Assembly (NCBI GenBank): GCA_963736445.1
Contig: CAVTOY010000010.1
Location: forward strand, 62,001 to 126,000
Direction: 5' to 3'
Length of the DNA: 64,000 nt
Source of the DNA: Thiosocius sp963736445
GTDB lineage: Bacteria > Pseudomonadota > Gammaproteobacteria > Chromatiales > Chromatiaceae
Shown: positions 29,279-39,057 of the stretch, one piece after another
Position numbering within the stretch: the stretch's first letter is position 1
Layout: every line of letters starts with the position of its first letter
Translations under genes and position numbers: made by a program
The notes under the pieces: model-generated
Told to the model about the DNA's origin: nothing
Seen by the model: the letters and a program-made list of their open reading frames with translations, nothing else
Databases searched by the model: none

Positions 29279-30668
29279 CTAGTGCGCACCCTTACCCCAC
29301 AGCACCACCTCCACAGTCTCGAGCAAGATGATCAAGTCTAAAAAGGTGCTTGCGTTCTTTACGTAGTACAGATCGAACTCCAGTTTGGCACGCGCATCTT
29401 CGATCGTCGCGCCGTAGGGATAGGATAACTGTGCCCAGCCGGTCAAGCCTGGTTTGACACGATGGCGTTCGTTGTAGAAAGGGATCTCCTTTCCCAATTG
29501 CTCGACGAACTCCGGCCGCTCGGGTCGCGGTCCCACCAGGCTCATTTCACCGAGCAGCACGTTGAATACTTGCGGCAGCTCGTCGAGGCGCGCCTTACGG
29601 ATCATCGCCCCGACCCGGGTAATCCGAGTGTCATTCTTGGTCGCCCAGCGCGCCACGCCGTCGGCCTCCGCGTCGGTTCGCATACTGCGAAACTTGTGCA
29701 CCCGAAACTCTTTTCCGTTGAGTCCAACCCGCACCTGATGGAAAAAGACTGGACCGCGGCCCCCACTCTCGATCAGGATCGCCGCCACCACCAGCAGCAT
29801 CAGCGGCCAAGTGGTCAGGAAAATGATGCTGGCCACGGTCAGGTCCTGGAAGCGTTTCAAGTACTGCGCAAGGCCACCCAAGTGAAAACCGTCCGAGAAA
29901 AAAATCCAGCTCGGCTGCAGCACATCGAGTTTGATCCGAGAGGTCTCCTTCTCGAAGAAGCTCAGCAGATCCAGCACCATCGTTCCTGACATCTTGCAAT
30001 CAAGTATCTCGTCGACCGGCAGACGCAGACGTCGGTCGTCTGGGGCTATGACGATTTCATCGACCTCATGATCGAGGACAAGATCGGATAAGCGACGATC
30101 ATGCGGCAACCAGCGTTCGGCCGGGATATGGGTTTCTTGTTCATTGACCGGCGACATACCCAACAACTCTGAAAGCCGGGCTGGTGCGGTTCCAGATCGG
30201 CAATCATTTGTGCTTGGCGACCTGTGCCGAGCACCAGCACGGTATTGGACTGCTGCTCGCCATGCGTGAGGCGGAAAAACAGGCTGCGCAGACCCAGCAC
30301 GCCAACCAAGGTGAACAGCATGGCGAAGGCCATGACGCCCCGCCCCACCGCCAGTCGGGAAAGGTGTAGAAAACAACACTCATCGCGACATTGGCGATCA
30401 GAAAACTCAGGCCGATACGAACCAGCAAGCCGGCACTGAAGGGCAGGCCCCGCTGATAGAGACCCACGGAGATCATCGCCACCAACATCGATGCGGCAAA
30501 GGCCATCGCGGTATACGACAGCCTCGTCTGGCAGCGCCACCGGCGCCAGCCGGAGATCGCGAAGCGCATGTAGAACCCGGCCATGAACGAATAAAACATG
30601 ACCAGAAACTCGATCACGCCGAGTAGCAGATAAAGCTTGGACACATAGTGTCCGAATAGCCGGAACAT
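29279..30668 (-). CDS. PEP-CTERM-associated sugar transferase (polyprenyl glycosylphosphotransferase), two or three frameshifts
   Basis: The initiating enzyme of exopolysaccharide synthesis, which would move a sugar phosphate from a UDP-sugar to undecaprenyl phosphate at the inner membrane. The N-terminal membrane part is in one frame from ATG 30668 (MFRLFGHYVSKLYLLLGVIE) to about 30350; a second frame carries VMAFAMLFTLVGVLGLRSLF and the nucleotide-fold VLVLGTGRQAQMIADLE; a third runs from about 30170 to the stop. The catalytic domain is intact in the last: QDLTVASIIFLTTWPLM, FRVHKFRSMRTDAE, RKARLDELPQVFNVLLGEMS, VGPRPERPEF and GLTGWAQLSYPYG. It matches the PEP-CTERM-type EpsB_2 subfamily. 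Sequence conservation across the breaks argues for sequence errors. Confidence 0.85.
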
Positions 30669-30851
30669 CAGGGCCGTGGACTCGCGTGACTGCAGGCGCG
30701 CCGAGCCTGACAAAGCGGATTGTGTCTATGGCAATTGCTCGGTCGAAAATACATTCCGTCGCGTGCACATTAACCCCAACCAGCCTCGCCTCCACCGTCG
30801 GCGTCGCGTTATCATCCGGCCGCGCTGGGCGCACTGGGCCCGGCACGACAG

Positions 30852-32151
30852 ATGACTCAAGCAGGTCTGTCCTCATGGACATTCAATGACGCAAAAATCG
30901 CCGTTATCGGCCTCGGCTACGTCGGGCTGCCACTGGCGGTCGAATTCGCAAAAAAATATGCCGTCTGTCGGGTTCGATATCAGCCTACCGCGCATTACAG
31001 AGTTGCGGCAGGGCAGGGACGGTTCTTTAGAAGTGGAGCCGACGGAACTGGCGGCGGTATCGATGAAATTCACGGACAAATTGGAAGACCTCCGTGACTG
31101 CAACGTCTACATCGTGACCGTTCCAACCCCGATTGACGCCTACAAGACGCCGGATCTGCGGCCACTGATTTCTGCCAGTCGAGCCGTCGGCAAGATCATC
31201 GCGGAGGGCGACGTCGTCATCTACGAGTCCACGGTATATCCCGGGGCGACCGAAGAAGACTGTATTCCGGTTATCGAAGCAGGAGCCTCGGCCTGGTCTT
31301 CAACCAGGATTTTTTCGCCGGCTACAGCCCGGAGCGCATCAATCCCGGCGACAAAGAACATCGGGTCACTTCGATCAAAGAAGGTCACTTCGGGGTCGAC
31401 GCCTGAGATCGCCGATTTCGTCGATGCATTATACGCCAGCATCATCATTGCCGGCACCCATAAAGCGAGTTCCATCAAGGTCGCCGAGGCGGCGAAGGTC
31501 ATCGAAAATACCCAACGTGACGTCAACATCGCGTTAGTCAACGAACTCTCCCTGATATTCGGCAAACTGGCTATCGACACCGAAGAGGTACTCCAAGCCG
31601 CCGGAACGAAATGGAATTTTCTGCCGTTTCGCCCCGGTCTGGTCGGCGGCCATTGCATCGGCGTCGATCCATACTACCTGACCCACAAGGCGCAAGCGAT
31701 CGGTTATCACCCTGCCATGATCCTGGCGGGCCGGCGGATCAATGATGGCATGGGTTCCCATGTCGCGGGCAGGGTAGTCAAACTAATGCTGCGGCGAGGA
31801 CTCATGGTAAATGGCGGCCGGGCTTTGATCATGGGGCTGACGTTCAAGGAGAACTGCCCGGACTTGCGCAACACCCGGGTCACCGACATCATCGATGAGC
31901 TCCAGAGCTATGGTATGCAAGTGGATGTCTGGGATCCTTGGGTCAGCGGCCCTGATGCCGAGCAGGAATACGGCATCACGCCGATTTCCCAGCCTGAAAG
32001 CGGTGCCTACAGTGCGATCGTTTTAGCCGTCGGGCATCGCCAGTTTGTCGATCTCGGCGTCAACAAGATTCGTGAATTCGGCGCCGCCGATGCGATCGTG
32101 TTCGACGTCAAATACCTTTTCCCGGCGTCCGCCACCGACGGCCGACTCTAG
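30852..32151 (+). CDS. UDP-N-acetylglucosamine/UDP-glucose 6-dehydrogenase (TviB-type), three indels
   Basis: A nucleotide-sugar dehydrogenase that oxidises C6 of a UDP-sugar to a uronic acid with NAD+. The NAD fold (AKIAVIGLGYVGLPLAVEFA) is in the frame starting at ATG 30852. A seven-A run at 30951-30957 shifts the frame to VGFDISLPRITELRQGRDGS. Between about 31283 and 31378 two more indels hide the expected 'FNQDF--GYSPERINPGD' segment in another frame. The rest is intact: KVIENTQRDVNIALVNELS, the catalytic Cys in GLVGGHCIGVDPYYLTHKA and GLTFKENCPDLRNTRV. It is closest to the TviB/WbpA/CapL group. Its TAG stop lies in a repeat end, and an epimerase follows after 27 bases. Confidence 0.87.
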
Positions 32152-32172
32152 CCTGGAAATCTCACCGGAATC
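32148..32172 (+). repeat. Element B end at the dehydrogenase stop codon
   Basis: CTAGCCTGGAAATCTCACCG differs from the element B end (CTAGCCTGCATATCTCACCG) at two positions of 20. The TAG at 32149-32151 is the stop codon of the dehydrogenase gene. No partner end is seen within the epimerase gene start, so this is a solo end. Confidence 0.55.
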
Positions 32173-32178
32173 GCCATC

Positions 32179-33204
32179 ATGCGTGTATTGATCACCGGAA
32201 GCGCGGGCTTTATTGGATCTGAACTCGCGCTGCGCCTGCTGGAACGTGGCGATGAAGTCATCGGCGTCGATTGTCTCGACCCTTACTACGATGTGACGCT
32301 GAAGGAGGCACGCCTCGCGCGCACTCGTGACCATGCCAACTACAGCGACGTACGCGCTCGCATCGAAGACCGTGCCGCGATGGCCAAGACCTTCGCCGAC
32401 TACCAGCCGCAGCGGGTGATCAATCTCGCAGCACAGGCAGGCGTCCGCTATTCGATCGAGAATCCCGACGCCTATGTCGACAGCAACCTGGTCGGCTTTG
32501 GCAACATCCTGCAAGGCTGCCGCAACCATGGTGTCGAGCACCTCGTGTACGCCTCGTCCAGTTCGGTCTACGGCTCGAATACCAACATGCCCTTCTCGGT
32601 GCACGATAACGTCGACCATCCGGTGAGCTTGTACGCGGCAACCAAGAAGGCCAACGAACTGATGGCGCATACCTACAGCCATTTGTACGGCATACCTACC
32701 ACGGGGCTCCGCTTCTTCACCGTGTACGGCCCCTGGGGAAGGCCCGACATGGCCCTGTTCAAGTTCACCAAGAACATACTGGCGGGCGAACCGATCCCGG
32801 TATTCAACTACGGCAGACACCGGCGCGATTTCACCTATATCGACGACATCGTCGAGGGCGTGATTCGCGTGCTCAACCAGCCGGCGCAGCCGAACCCGGC
32901 GTGGAACGGCGACGAGCCGGATTCGGCCACCAGCCGCGCGCCCTACCGCCTGTACAACATCGGCAACAACAACCCGGTCGAGCTGATGCACTACATCGAA
33001 ACGCTGGAGAAGTGCCTGGGTATGCAGGCGGAAAAGGAACTGCTGCCACTGCAGCCGGGCGACGTACCGGACACCTATGCCAACGTGGACGACCTGGTGT
33101 CCGATCTGGGCTACAAACCGGCCACCTCGGTCGAAGACGGCGTGGCAAACTTCGTCGCCTGGTACCGTGACTACTACAGGGTCTGCAAGGCGGCGTCTGA
33201 ATGA
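32179..33204 (+). CDS. NAD-dependent epimerase, UDP-glucuronate 4-epimerase type
   Basis: A 341-residue short-chain dehydrogenase-fold epimerase. The NAD site is LITGSAGFIGSELALRLLE; the catalytic set is Ser in YASSSSVYGSN and the Tyr-Lys of SLYAATKKANELMAHTY. The segments GLRFFTVYGPWGRPDMALFK, FNYGRHRRDFTYIDDIVEGV and YRLYNIGNNNPVELMHYIE are those of the CapI/TviC/UDP-glucuronate 4-epimerase group. It would invert C4 of the uronic acid made by the preceding dehydrogenase, so the two genes probably supply a galacturonate-type precursor to the polysaccharide. The frame is intact. Both gene flanks carry element B ends. Confidence 0.9.
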   Translation: MRVLITGSAGFIGSELALRLLERGDEVIGVDCLDPYYDVTLKEARLARTRDHANYSDVRARIEDRAAMAKTFADYQPQRVINLAAQAGVRYSIENPDAYVDSNLVGFGNILQGCRNHGVEHLVYASSSSVYGSNTNMPFSVHDNVDHPVSLYAATKKANELMAHTYSHLYGIPTTGLRFFTVYGPWGRPDMALFKFTKNILAGEPIPVFNYGRHRRDFTYIDDIVEGVIRVLNQPAQPNPAWNGDEPDSATSRAPYRLYNIGNNNPVELMHYIETLEKCLGMQAEKELLPLQPGDVPDTYANVDDLVSDLGYKPATSVEDGVANFVAWYRDYYRVCKAASE

Positions 33205-33251
33205 ACCGCCGGCGCAGGCCTTCCCGACGGCAAAGGCGCTGGGCGGCTGGG

Positions 33252-33285
33252 TTGACCTGCAAATCTCACCGATTTCCTGCTGCGG
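33252..33285 (+). repeat. Element B end after the epimerase gene
   Basis: ACCTGCAAATCTCACCGATT followed by TCCTGCTGCGG matches the right end of element B (read from 63407 on the minus strand) almost base for base over 30 positions, but lacks the CTAG border. Looser similarity continues for about 45 bases. It lies between the epimerase and threonine synthase stops, which converge here. Confidence 0.6.
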
Positions 33286-33345
33286 GCGCCGGTCCACACG
33301 CCCTGAGGCGGCGTGCTCGCGACGACAAACGATGAAATTTGCCGG

Positions 33346-34818
33346 TCAGATAAACGCCAGCACCACCTGCTCAATATCCTCTTTGTCGATCACGGCATCC
33401 TGCGCCACCTGCCTGTCGAACAGGGCCTCGATCATTGGCGGGATCGGCGTGTCGGCGGTAGCGGAAACCGATTTCAGGGCATCGATGTCGTGGCTGTCGA
33501 CCTCGCCGGTCAGCGCGTGAGCGATGGTCGGCGAGAACTTGGTCCATTCTGCAGTGGAATAGACGATGTCCGGTAGCGGCTTGTCACGACAACTGGCGTG
33601 GGTCTTGAAACAGATCGCGGTGTGCGGGTCCATCAAGTAGCCGCGGTCGCGGAAAGTCTCGCGGATGCAGGCATCGACCTCCGCATCGTCGGCGTAGTCG
33701 GCGACAAATACCGCCTGCAGCGAGGTCAGTTCACCGGCGGTCAATTGATAGGCGCGCTGCGCGTCCAGCTCGCCCATCAGCTCGCGCGTGCGTTGTGCAC
33801 CGAACAGGTCGTAGAGCACACGTTCGACGTTCGACGACTTGAGGATGTCCATTGCGGGCGAACTGGTCGCGATCACTTTGCGGTCGCTTATGTCGTACCG
33901 CCCGGTGCGAATTAGCTCGGTCAGTACGTTGTTGCTGTTCGAGGAGATCAGTATCTTCTCCACCGGCAGCCCCATTTTCATGGCGTAGTAGCCACCTAGC
34001 GCGTTGCCGAAGTTGCCGCTGGGCACGTTCAGGTACACCCTGTCACCGAGCGCAATCGCACGCTGGCGCACCAGTTCCAGGTAGCTGTGGATGTGGTAGA
34101 TCTGCTGGAAGATGATGCGTCCGAAATTGACCGAGTTGGCGGCGGACAGGTGGGTTTGGCGTTCGCGCAGGCGGGCCTGGAATGAATCGGACGACAACAG
34201 GGTCTTGAGCGCGGACTGCGCGTCATCGAAATCGCCGTGGATGCCGATCACCTTCAGGTTGGGCGCATCCTCGGTCACCATCTGCAGGCGCTGCACGTCC
34301 GATGTTCCGCCATCGGGGTACAAACAGGCTACCTTCACGTTGGTGCGGTTCTTGAACGTTTCCAGCGTTGCCGGCCCGGTATCTCCACTGGTCGCAGCGA
34401 GAATCAGGTAACGTTCGTTACGCTCCTGCGCGATGCTGGACAGCACGACACCGAAGGGTTGCAGGGCCATGTCCTTGAAGGCCCGGGTGGGCCCGTGATA
34501 AAGCTCAGCGACGAACAGGTCATCGCGCACCCGCACCACGGGCACCGGATGTGCCGGGTCGTCGAAGCGGTCGTACAGGTCCATGGCGCAGTCGATCACC
34601 GCCTGGTCGATATCCAGTTCGAAGGCGGCGAGCACTGCGCGCGCCAGCGTCTTGTAGTCACTGTCCAGGTGCGCCTGGAGGAAGGGTTCACCCAGCATGG
34701 GCAGGCTTTCGGGCACGTAGAGTCCGCCGAAAGAGCACAGCGGGCTGAGAATCGCCTGGGAAAAGGTGACGGATGACGGGCGGCTACCGTCGTTGCCCCG
34801 GGTTTCGATGAAAAGCAT
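33346..34818 (-). CDS. thrC: Threonine synthase
   Basis: A 490-residue PLP enzyme that turns O-phosphohomoserine into threonine. The PLP Lys is in ELYHGPTRAFKDMALQPFG, the phosphate-binding loop in LAATSGDTGPATLETFKN, and VPSGNFGNALGGYYAMKMGL and FGRIIFQQIYHIHSYLELV are typical of the long bacterial form. The start is ATG 34818 (MLFIETRGNDGSRPSSVTFS); the frame opens upstream into the rpfE-like gene but that part is not conserved. It is read with hom and alaC in the same direction, forming an aspartate-family cluster. Confidence 0.95.
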   Translation of the reverse strand: MLFIETRGNDGSRPSSVTFSQAILSPLCSFGGLYVPESLPMLGEPFLQAHLDSDYKTLARAVLAAFELDIDQAVIDCAMDLYDRFDDPAHPVPVVRVRDDLFVAELYHGPTRAFKDMALQPFGVVLSSIAQERNERYLILAATSGDTGPATLETFKNRTNVKVACLYPDGGTSDVQRLQMVTEDAPNLKVIGIHGDFDDAQSALKTLLSSDSFQARLRERQTHLSAANSVNFGRIIFQQIYHIHSYLELVRQRAIALGDRVYLNVPSGNFGNALGGYYAMKMGLPVEKILISSNSNNVLTELIRTGRYDISDRKVIATSSPAMDILKSSNVERVLYDLFGAQRTRELMGELDAQRAYQLTAGELTSLQAVFVADYADDAEVDACIRETFRDRGYLMDPHTAICFKTHASCRDKPLPDIVYSTAEWTKFSPTIAHALTGEVDSHDIDALKSVSATADTPIPPMIEALFDRQVAQDAVIDKEDIEQVVLAFI

Positions 34819-34850
34819 GGTGCGCGCCGTGTACCCAACAAAGCGCGGGA

Positions 34851-35847
34851 TTATAACCCGTTGTCGACACCGGGACTGCCGGGCGCCCCGGGGTTGTCGT
34901 CCAGGTACACGAACAGGGGCCGCTTCCTGCGCCATGCGCGCCAAGCCAATCGCGGGTGCCAGCGGTATACCGTCCCGTTACCGGGATGGACATGCAGTTC
35001 CTCACAACCCTGCAGCAGGTCCGGCATGCGCTCCTCGAGTCCGACGAGCGCTTGCAGCCAGCCCCCTTGATCGGCGCGCCTCACCGCCCTGCCTGGTGCG
35101 TGCTCGATGACCAATTCATCTCCACCGACCCCGTGTCGCAGCGCCAGCAGCCCGCGTGGCAGAATGCAATCGCCGACCAGCCGGGCCACCGGGCTCTGCC
35201 CCTCTGGCGGCAGGCCGCCACCGCCGCTGAACCAAAGACCACCCAGCGTCGGCCGACCCCCGGCCTCACGTTCGTGATTGAATTCCAGGGCATGGCAAAG
35301 CATCTGGGTCTCGTTCAGCAGGCCGCGCCACCGTTGCCGGTCATCACCGTCGGGCAGGAAGCGGTAGAGGTTACGCCCGATCACCGCCGACAGCGGGTGC
35401 GTCTGAATCGATGGAGGCCAATCGCAACGCAGGTAGAGACGGCCGGTACGGCTGCCGTAAAGACGGACGCCGTCGTCGATGAAATGGGCATTGAAGACCT
35501 CGACCAGCCGGGCGACCTCGTCGCCATTGAGCGGATCGTCGTCCAGATCGAAGGCCAGCAGGCAGTCTCGGTCCGGAATCAACTGGAGGGGATCGGCGTG
35601 CAATAGGAACCCCGCCGGGGCCTCGCCGGTATCAGCCGAAAAAAGTCACCGCGGCAGTGGGCAGGTCAGCGCCAACCGGCGTTTCAATGGCGAACAGCGC
35701 AAACAATCCCCCGGCGTAGCCGACCGGCTCGACGAGGCGATCGGCGCGCGCCAACAGCATCTCCAGGTGCGGAAAGGCCTGCCGCCCATGGCACTCGACT
35801 CCCGGCATGGGGCCGAGCAGGCCGGGCACGAACAGGTGGCGGATCAA
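34851..35847 (-). CDS. RpfE-like / phosphoglycerate-mutase-like protein, one homopolymer frameshift
   Basis: A protein of about 331 residues when joined. The first frame (from TTG 35847) gives HLFVPGLLGPMPGVECHG and LARADRLVEPVGYAGGLF, and stops in a run of six A (35639-35644, plus strand). Removing one base gives VTFSADTGEAPAGFLLHADP and continues into the second frame: CLLAFDLDDDPLNGDEVARL, NAHFIDDGVRLYGS, RCDWPPS, LNETQMLCHALEFNHERE and LWFSGGGGLP. This pattern is that of the proteobacterial proteins annotated as cofactor-independent phosphoglycerate mutase/RpfE regulatory protein. Their biochemical role is not settled. It sits between hom and thrC, 4 bases after hom. Confidence 0.75.
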
Positions 35848-35851
35848 ACCG

Positions 35852-37162
35852 TCACTTGAGCTGTTCGACGCGTATGCGGGTGACCGCGCCGGCCACGGCG
35901 TCTAGCGACTCGATCTTGTCGATTGCCGCGTTCATCTGACGCTCCCGCACTCGGTGCGTCAGCATCACCAGCGGCACCTCGGTCTCGCCCTCGGGCGGCT
36001 GCTTCTGCTGCATAGCCTCGATACTGATGCCGGCGTCGGCGAGGATCCCGGCCACCGCCGCCACGACGCCCGGCCGGTCCACCGCCGTCATGCGCAGATA
36101 GTAGGCGGTCTCCACATCGTCCATCGACAGCACCGACATGTCCGACAGCTCGCCTGGCTGGAACGCCAGGTGCGGCACCCGGTTCTCGGGGTCGGTGGTC
36201 AGCGTGCGCGTGACGTCGATGATATCGGCGACCACCGCCGAGGCGGTCGGCAGCGAGCCGGCGCCGGCGCCATAGTACAAGGTCGGACCGACCGCATCGC
36301 CTTTGACCAGCACCGCGTTCATCACGCCATCGACGTTGGCGATCAGGCGTCTGTCCGGGATCAGCGTCGGGTGCACGCGCAGCTCGATACCCTGGTCGGT
36401 ACGCCGGGTAACGCCAAGGTGCTTGATGCGGTAGCCGAACTCCTCCGCATAGGTGACGTCCTGCGGCTCGATCCGGCTGATGCCCTCGGTGTAGCACTTG
36501 TCGAACTGCAATGGGATACCAAAGGCCAGCGAGGCCAGGATCGTCAGCTTGTGCGCCGCGTCGATACCCTCGACATCGAAGGTCGGGTCGGCCTCCGCAT
36601 AGCCGAGCGCCTGCGCCTCAGCCAGCACGTCGGCGAAATCGCGGCCCTTGTCCTTCATCTCGGTGAGGATGAAGTTGCCGGTGCCGTTGATGATCCCGGC
36701 GATCCACTCGATGTGGTTGGCTGCGAGTCCCTCGCGCAGTGCCTTGATGATCGGGATGCCGCCGGCGACTGCGGCCTCGAAGGCTACGGTCACCCCCCTC
36801 GCCTGAGCCGCCGCGAAGATTTCATTGCCGTGCAGTGCGATCAGGGCCTTGTTGGCGGTCACCACATGCTTGCCGTTATCAATCGCCCTAAGCACCAGCT
36901 CGCGCGCCGGCGAGTAGCCCCCGATCAGTTCTACGACGATGTCGATCTGCGGATTGTCGACCACCGCAAAGGCGTCATCGCACACCTCGACTTGATCCAG
37001 CCCCTCAAGGCCGCTGGCGTCGTATTCACGGGCCGCCGCGTGCGCAACGACAATCTCGCGCCCCGCGCGCCGCGCGATCTCTGCGGCATTTCGCACCAGT
37101 ACGTTGAGGGTGCCGCCACCGACGGTACCAAGGCCCAGCAGGCCGACTCTTACAGGATCCAC
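35852..37162 (-). CDS. hom: Homoserine dehydrogenase
   Basis: A 436-residue monofunctional enzyme reducing aspartate semialdehyde to homoserine. The NAD(P) fold is VGLLGLGTVGGGTLNVL; HVVTANKALIALHG and GGIPIIKALREGLAANHIEW lead to the substrate site, with the catalytic Lys in the region DPTFDVEGIDAAHKLTILAS. A C-terminal ACT domain (VDRPGVVAAVAGILADAGIS, about residues 350-425) should bind threonine for feedback control. The gene lies between alaC and the rpfE-like gene and is part of the hom-thrC cluster. Confidence 0.96.
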   Translation of the reverse strand: MDPVRVGLLGLGTVGGGTLNVLVRNAAEIARRAGREIVVAHAAAREYDASGLEGLDQVEVCDDAFAVVDNPQIDIVVELIGGYSPARELVLRAIDNGKHVVTANKALIALHGNEIFAAAQARGVTVAFEAAVAGGIPIIKALREGLAANHIEWIAGIINGTGNFILTEMKDKGRDFADVLAEAQALGYAEADPTFDVEGIDAAHKLTILASLAFGIPLQFDKCYTEGISRIEPQDVTYAEEFGYRIKHLGVTRRTDQGIELRVHPTLIPDRRLIANVDGVMNAVLVKGDAVGPTLYYGAGAGSLPTASAVVADIIDVTRTLTTDPENRVPHLAFQPGELSDMSVLSMDDVETAYYLRMTAVDRPGVVAAVAGILADAGISIEAMQQKQPPEGETEVPLVMLTHRVRERQMNAAIDKIESLDAVAGAVTRIRVEQLK

Positions 37163-37212
37163 GCCTCTCTACTCCCAGTCTCTCGCTCAATCGGCAACCG
37201 ATCGCACACCGC

Positions 37213-38430
37213 TCACGCTTGGTCGACCAGATCATTAACGCCATCGCGGCGGAACATCTCCTTGATGCCCCGCAGCGCCTGGCGCGTGCGATGTTCGTTC
37301 TCGATCAGGCCGAAGCGCACATGGTCCTCGCCGTACGAGCCAAAACCGATACCCGGTGCGACCGCCACCTTCGCCTCCTGCAGCAGCTTCTTGCAGAACT
37401 CCAGCGAGCCCAACTGTCGGTAGGGCTCGGGTATCGGCGCCCAGACGAACATGGTCGCCTTGGGTCTCTGCACCGTCCAGCCCATTGCATTCAGGCCGTC
37501 ACAAAGGACATCGCGACGCCGCTGATACATGTCACGGATCTCGTCGACACAGTCCTGTGGGCCTTCCAGCGCAGCGATCGCGGCCACCTGGATCGGCGTG
37601 AACATTCCGTAATCAAGGTAGGACTTAATCTTGGCCAGCGCCGCTACCAGGGTCTTGTTACCGACCATAAAACCTACCCGCCACCCGGGCATGCTATAGG
37701 TCTTGGACATCGAATAGAATTCGACGGCGATATCCTCAGCGCCTGCGACCTGAAGAATCGACGGGGCCTTGTAGCCATCGAATGAAATCGCCGCATAGGC
37801 CAGATCATGCACCACCCAGATATTGTGTGCCCTGGCGATCTCGATGACGCGCTCAAAAAACGCGAGGTCCACGCATTGGGTGGTCGGGTTGCCGGGGAAA
37901 TTGACTACCAGCATCTTAGGTCGCGGCCAGGACTCGTCGATCGCCTTTTGCAGCTCCTCAAAAAAGTCATGCTCCGGCGTCATGGGCACATGGCGAACAT
38001 CCGCGCCGGCAATGATGAAGCCATACGGGTGGATCGGGTAGGCCGGGTTGGGCACCAGCACCGAGTCTCCCGGCCCCATGCAGGCCAGCGCCAAATGCGC
38101 CAGGCCTTCCTTCGAACCGATAGTGACGATCGCCTGGGTGTCGGGGTCGAGCGTCACGTCGAATTGGGCCTTATACCAGTTGCAGATTGCGCGGCGCAGC
38201 CGCGGCACGCCACGCGAGACCGAGTAACGATTGGTACCCGGGCGCTGTGCAGCCTCCACCAGCTTATCCACGATGTGCTTGGGCGTCGGCTGATCAGGAT
38301 TGCCCATGCCGAAGTCGATAATATCCTCGCCGCGCGCCCGCGCCGCCGCCTTGAGATCGTTCACGATCGCGAACACGTAAGGCGGCAAGCGTTTGATTCT
38401 GTGGAAGTCTTCCATCTCCGGCGATGACAC
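37213..38430 (-). CDS. alaC: Alanine transaminase AlaC
   Basis: A class I/II PLP aminotransferase of about 405 residues, forming alanine from pyruvate and glutamate. The N-terminal RIKRLPPYVFAIVNDLKAAA and IDFGMGNPDQPTPKHIVDKL are diagnostic of AlaC; the PLP Lys lies in FYSMSKTYSMPGWRVGFMVG, and the C-terminal Arg in EDHVRFGLIENEHRTRQ. GTG 38430 has GAGG 6 bases upstream; ATG 38415 starts the conserved part and is the alternative. It heads the alaC-hom-rpfE-thrC run and is divergent from the Mth938-domain gene. Confidence 0.9.
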   Translation of the reverse strand: MSSPEMEDFHRIKRLPPYVFAIVNDLKAAARARGEDIIDFGMGNPDQPTPKHIVDKLVEAAQRPGTNRYSVSRGVPRLRRAICNWYKAQFDVTLDPDTQAIVTIGSKEGLAHLALACMGPGDSVLVPNPAYPIHPYGFIIAGADVRHVPMTPEHDFFEELQKAIDESWPRPKMLVVNFPGNPTTQCVDLAFFERVIEIARAHNIWVVHDLAYAAISFDGYKAPSILQVAGAEDIAVEFYSMSKTYSMPGWRVGFMVGNKTLVAALAKIKSYLDYGMFTPIQVAAIAALEGPQDCVDEIRDMYQRRRDVLCDGLNAMGWTVQRPKATMFVWAPIPEPYRQLGSLEFCKKLLQEAKVAVAPGIGFGSYGEDHVRFGLIENEHRTRQALRGIKEMFRRDGVNDLVDQA

Positions 38431-38569
38431 GGGCAACCTCGAGTGCGGAAAGGGGCCGAAATTACACGGGTAAGCTACAGGAATGGCGGTTAAAATGTCA
38501 ATGAAATTAATCGATTAGGTCAAGGTCGCCAAATCCTGATTGGGTGATCCACGGTTTTGGGAGCAAGTG

Positions 38570-38953
38570 ATGAAAATAGCCCTCGACAACGCCAGTGGCG
38601 TCAACGTTATCAAGAGTTATGCGCCCGGCCGGGTGCAGATCAGAGACCGCCACTACTCCCGCAGTCTGATTGTGATGCCGCATCACCTGTTGCCTGAGTG
38701 GGGGCCGGACGACGCGGACTCACTGCGCGGGTCCGACTTTGAACCCATCATCGAGCACCGGCCCGAGGTGCTGATCCTGGGGACTGGGGAGCGCCAGGTG
38801 TTCCCCGATCCCGCGATCTTCGGCACCTTGATGGATCTCGGCATCGGCTATGAGGTGATGGACAATGCGGCGGCCTGCCGGACTTACAACATCTTGATCG
38901 CCGAGGAGCGGCGCGCGGCACTCGCGCTGATGCTCGCCACCGACACCGCCTGA
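38570..38953 (+). CDS. Mth938/DUF498-domain protein
   Basis: A 127-residue protein of the Mth938-like (NDUFAF3-related) fold: INVIKSYAPGRVQIRD-type start near residue 12, LIVMPHHLLPEWGP, PEVLILGTGERQVFPDPAIF and AACRTYNILIAEERRAALAL. The family is widespread but has no defined bacterial function; the mitochondrial relative is a complex I assembly factor. The start ATG 38570 has GGGAG 6 bases upstream and so is preferred over the in-frame start further left. Confidence 0.88.
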   Translation: MKIALDNASGVNVIKSYAPGRVQIRDRHYSRSLIVMPHHLLPEWGPDDADSLRGSDFEPIIEHRPEVLILGTGERQVFPDPAIFGTLMDLGIGYEVMDNAAACRTYNILIAEERRAALALMLATDTA

Positions 38954-39057
38954 AGACCGGAGTCCGACGATGATTCAAGTCAATCAAAGGCCGCTTGTGA
39001 GCGGCATCCATGACTTCTCATGATTACACTATGCGCTGATTCCGTTCTCCAGCCTGA

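Noticed and set aside
38990..39005. GCCGCT-TGTG-AGCGGC hairpin as terminator of the Mth938-domain gene
   Set aside because: The stem is fair but no T run follows on the plus strand, and it may equally be a leader structure of the ATPase operon.
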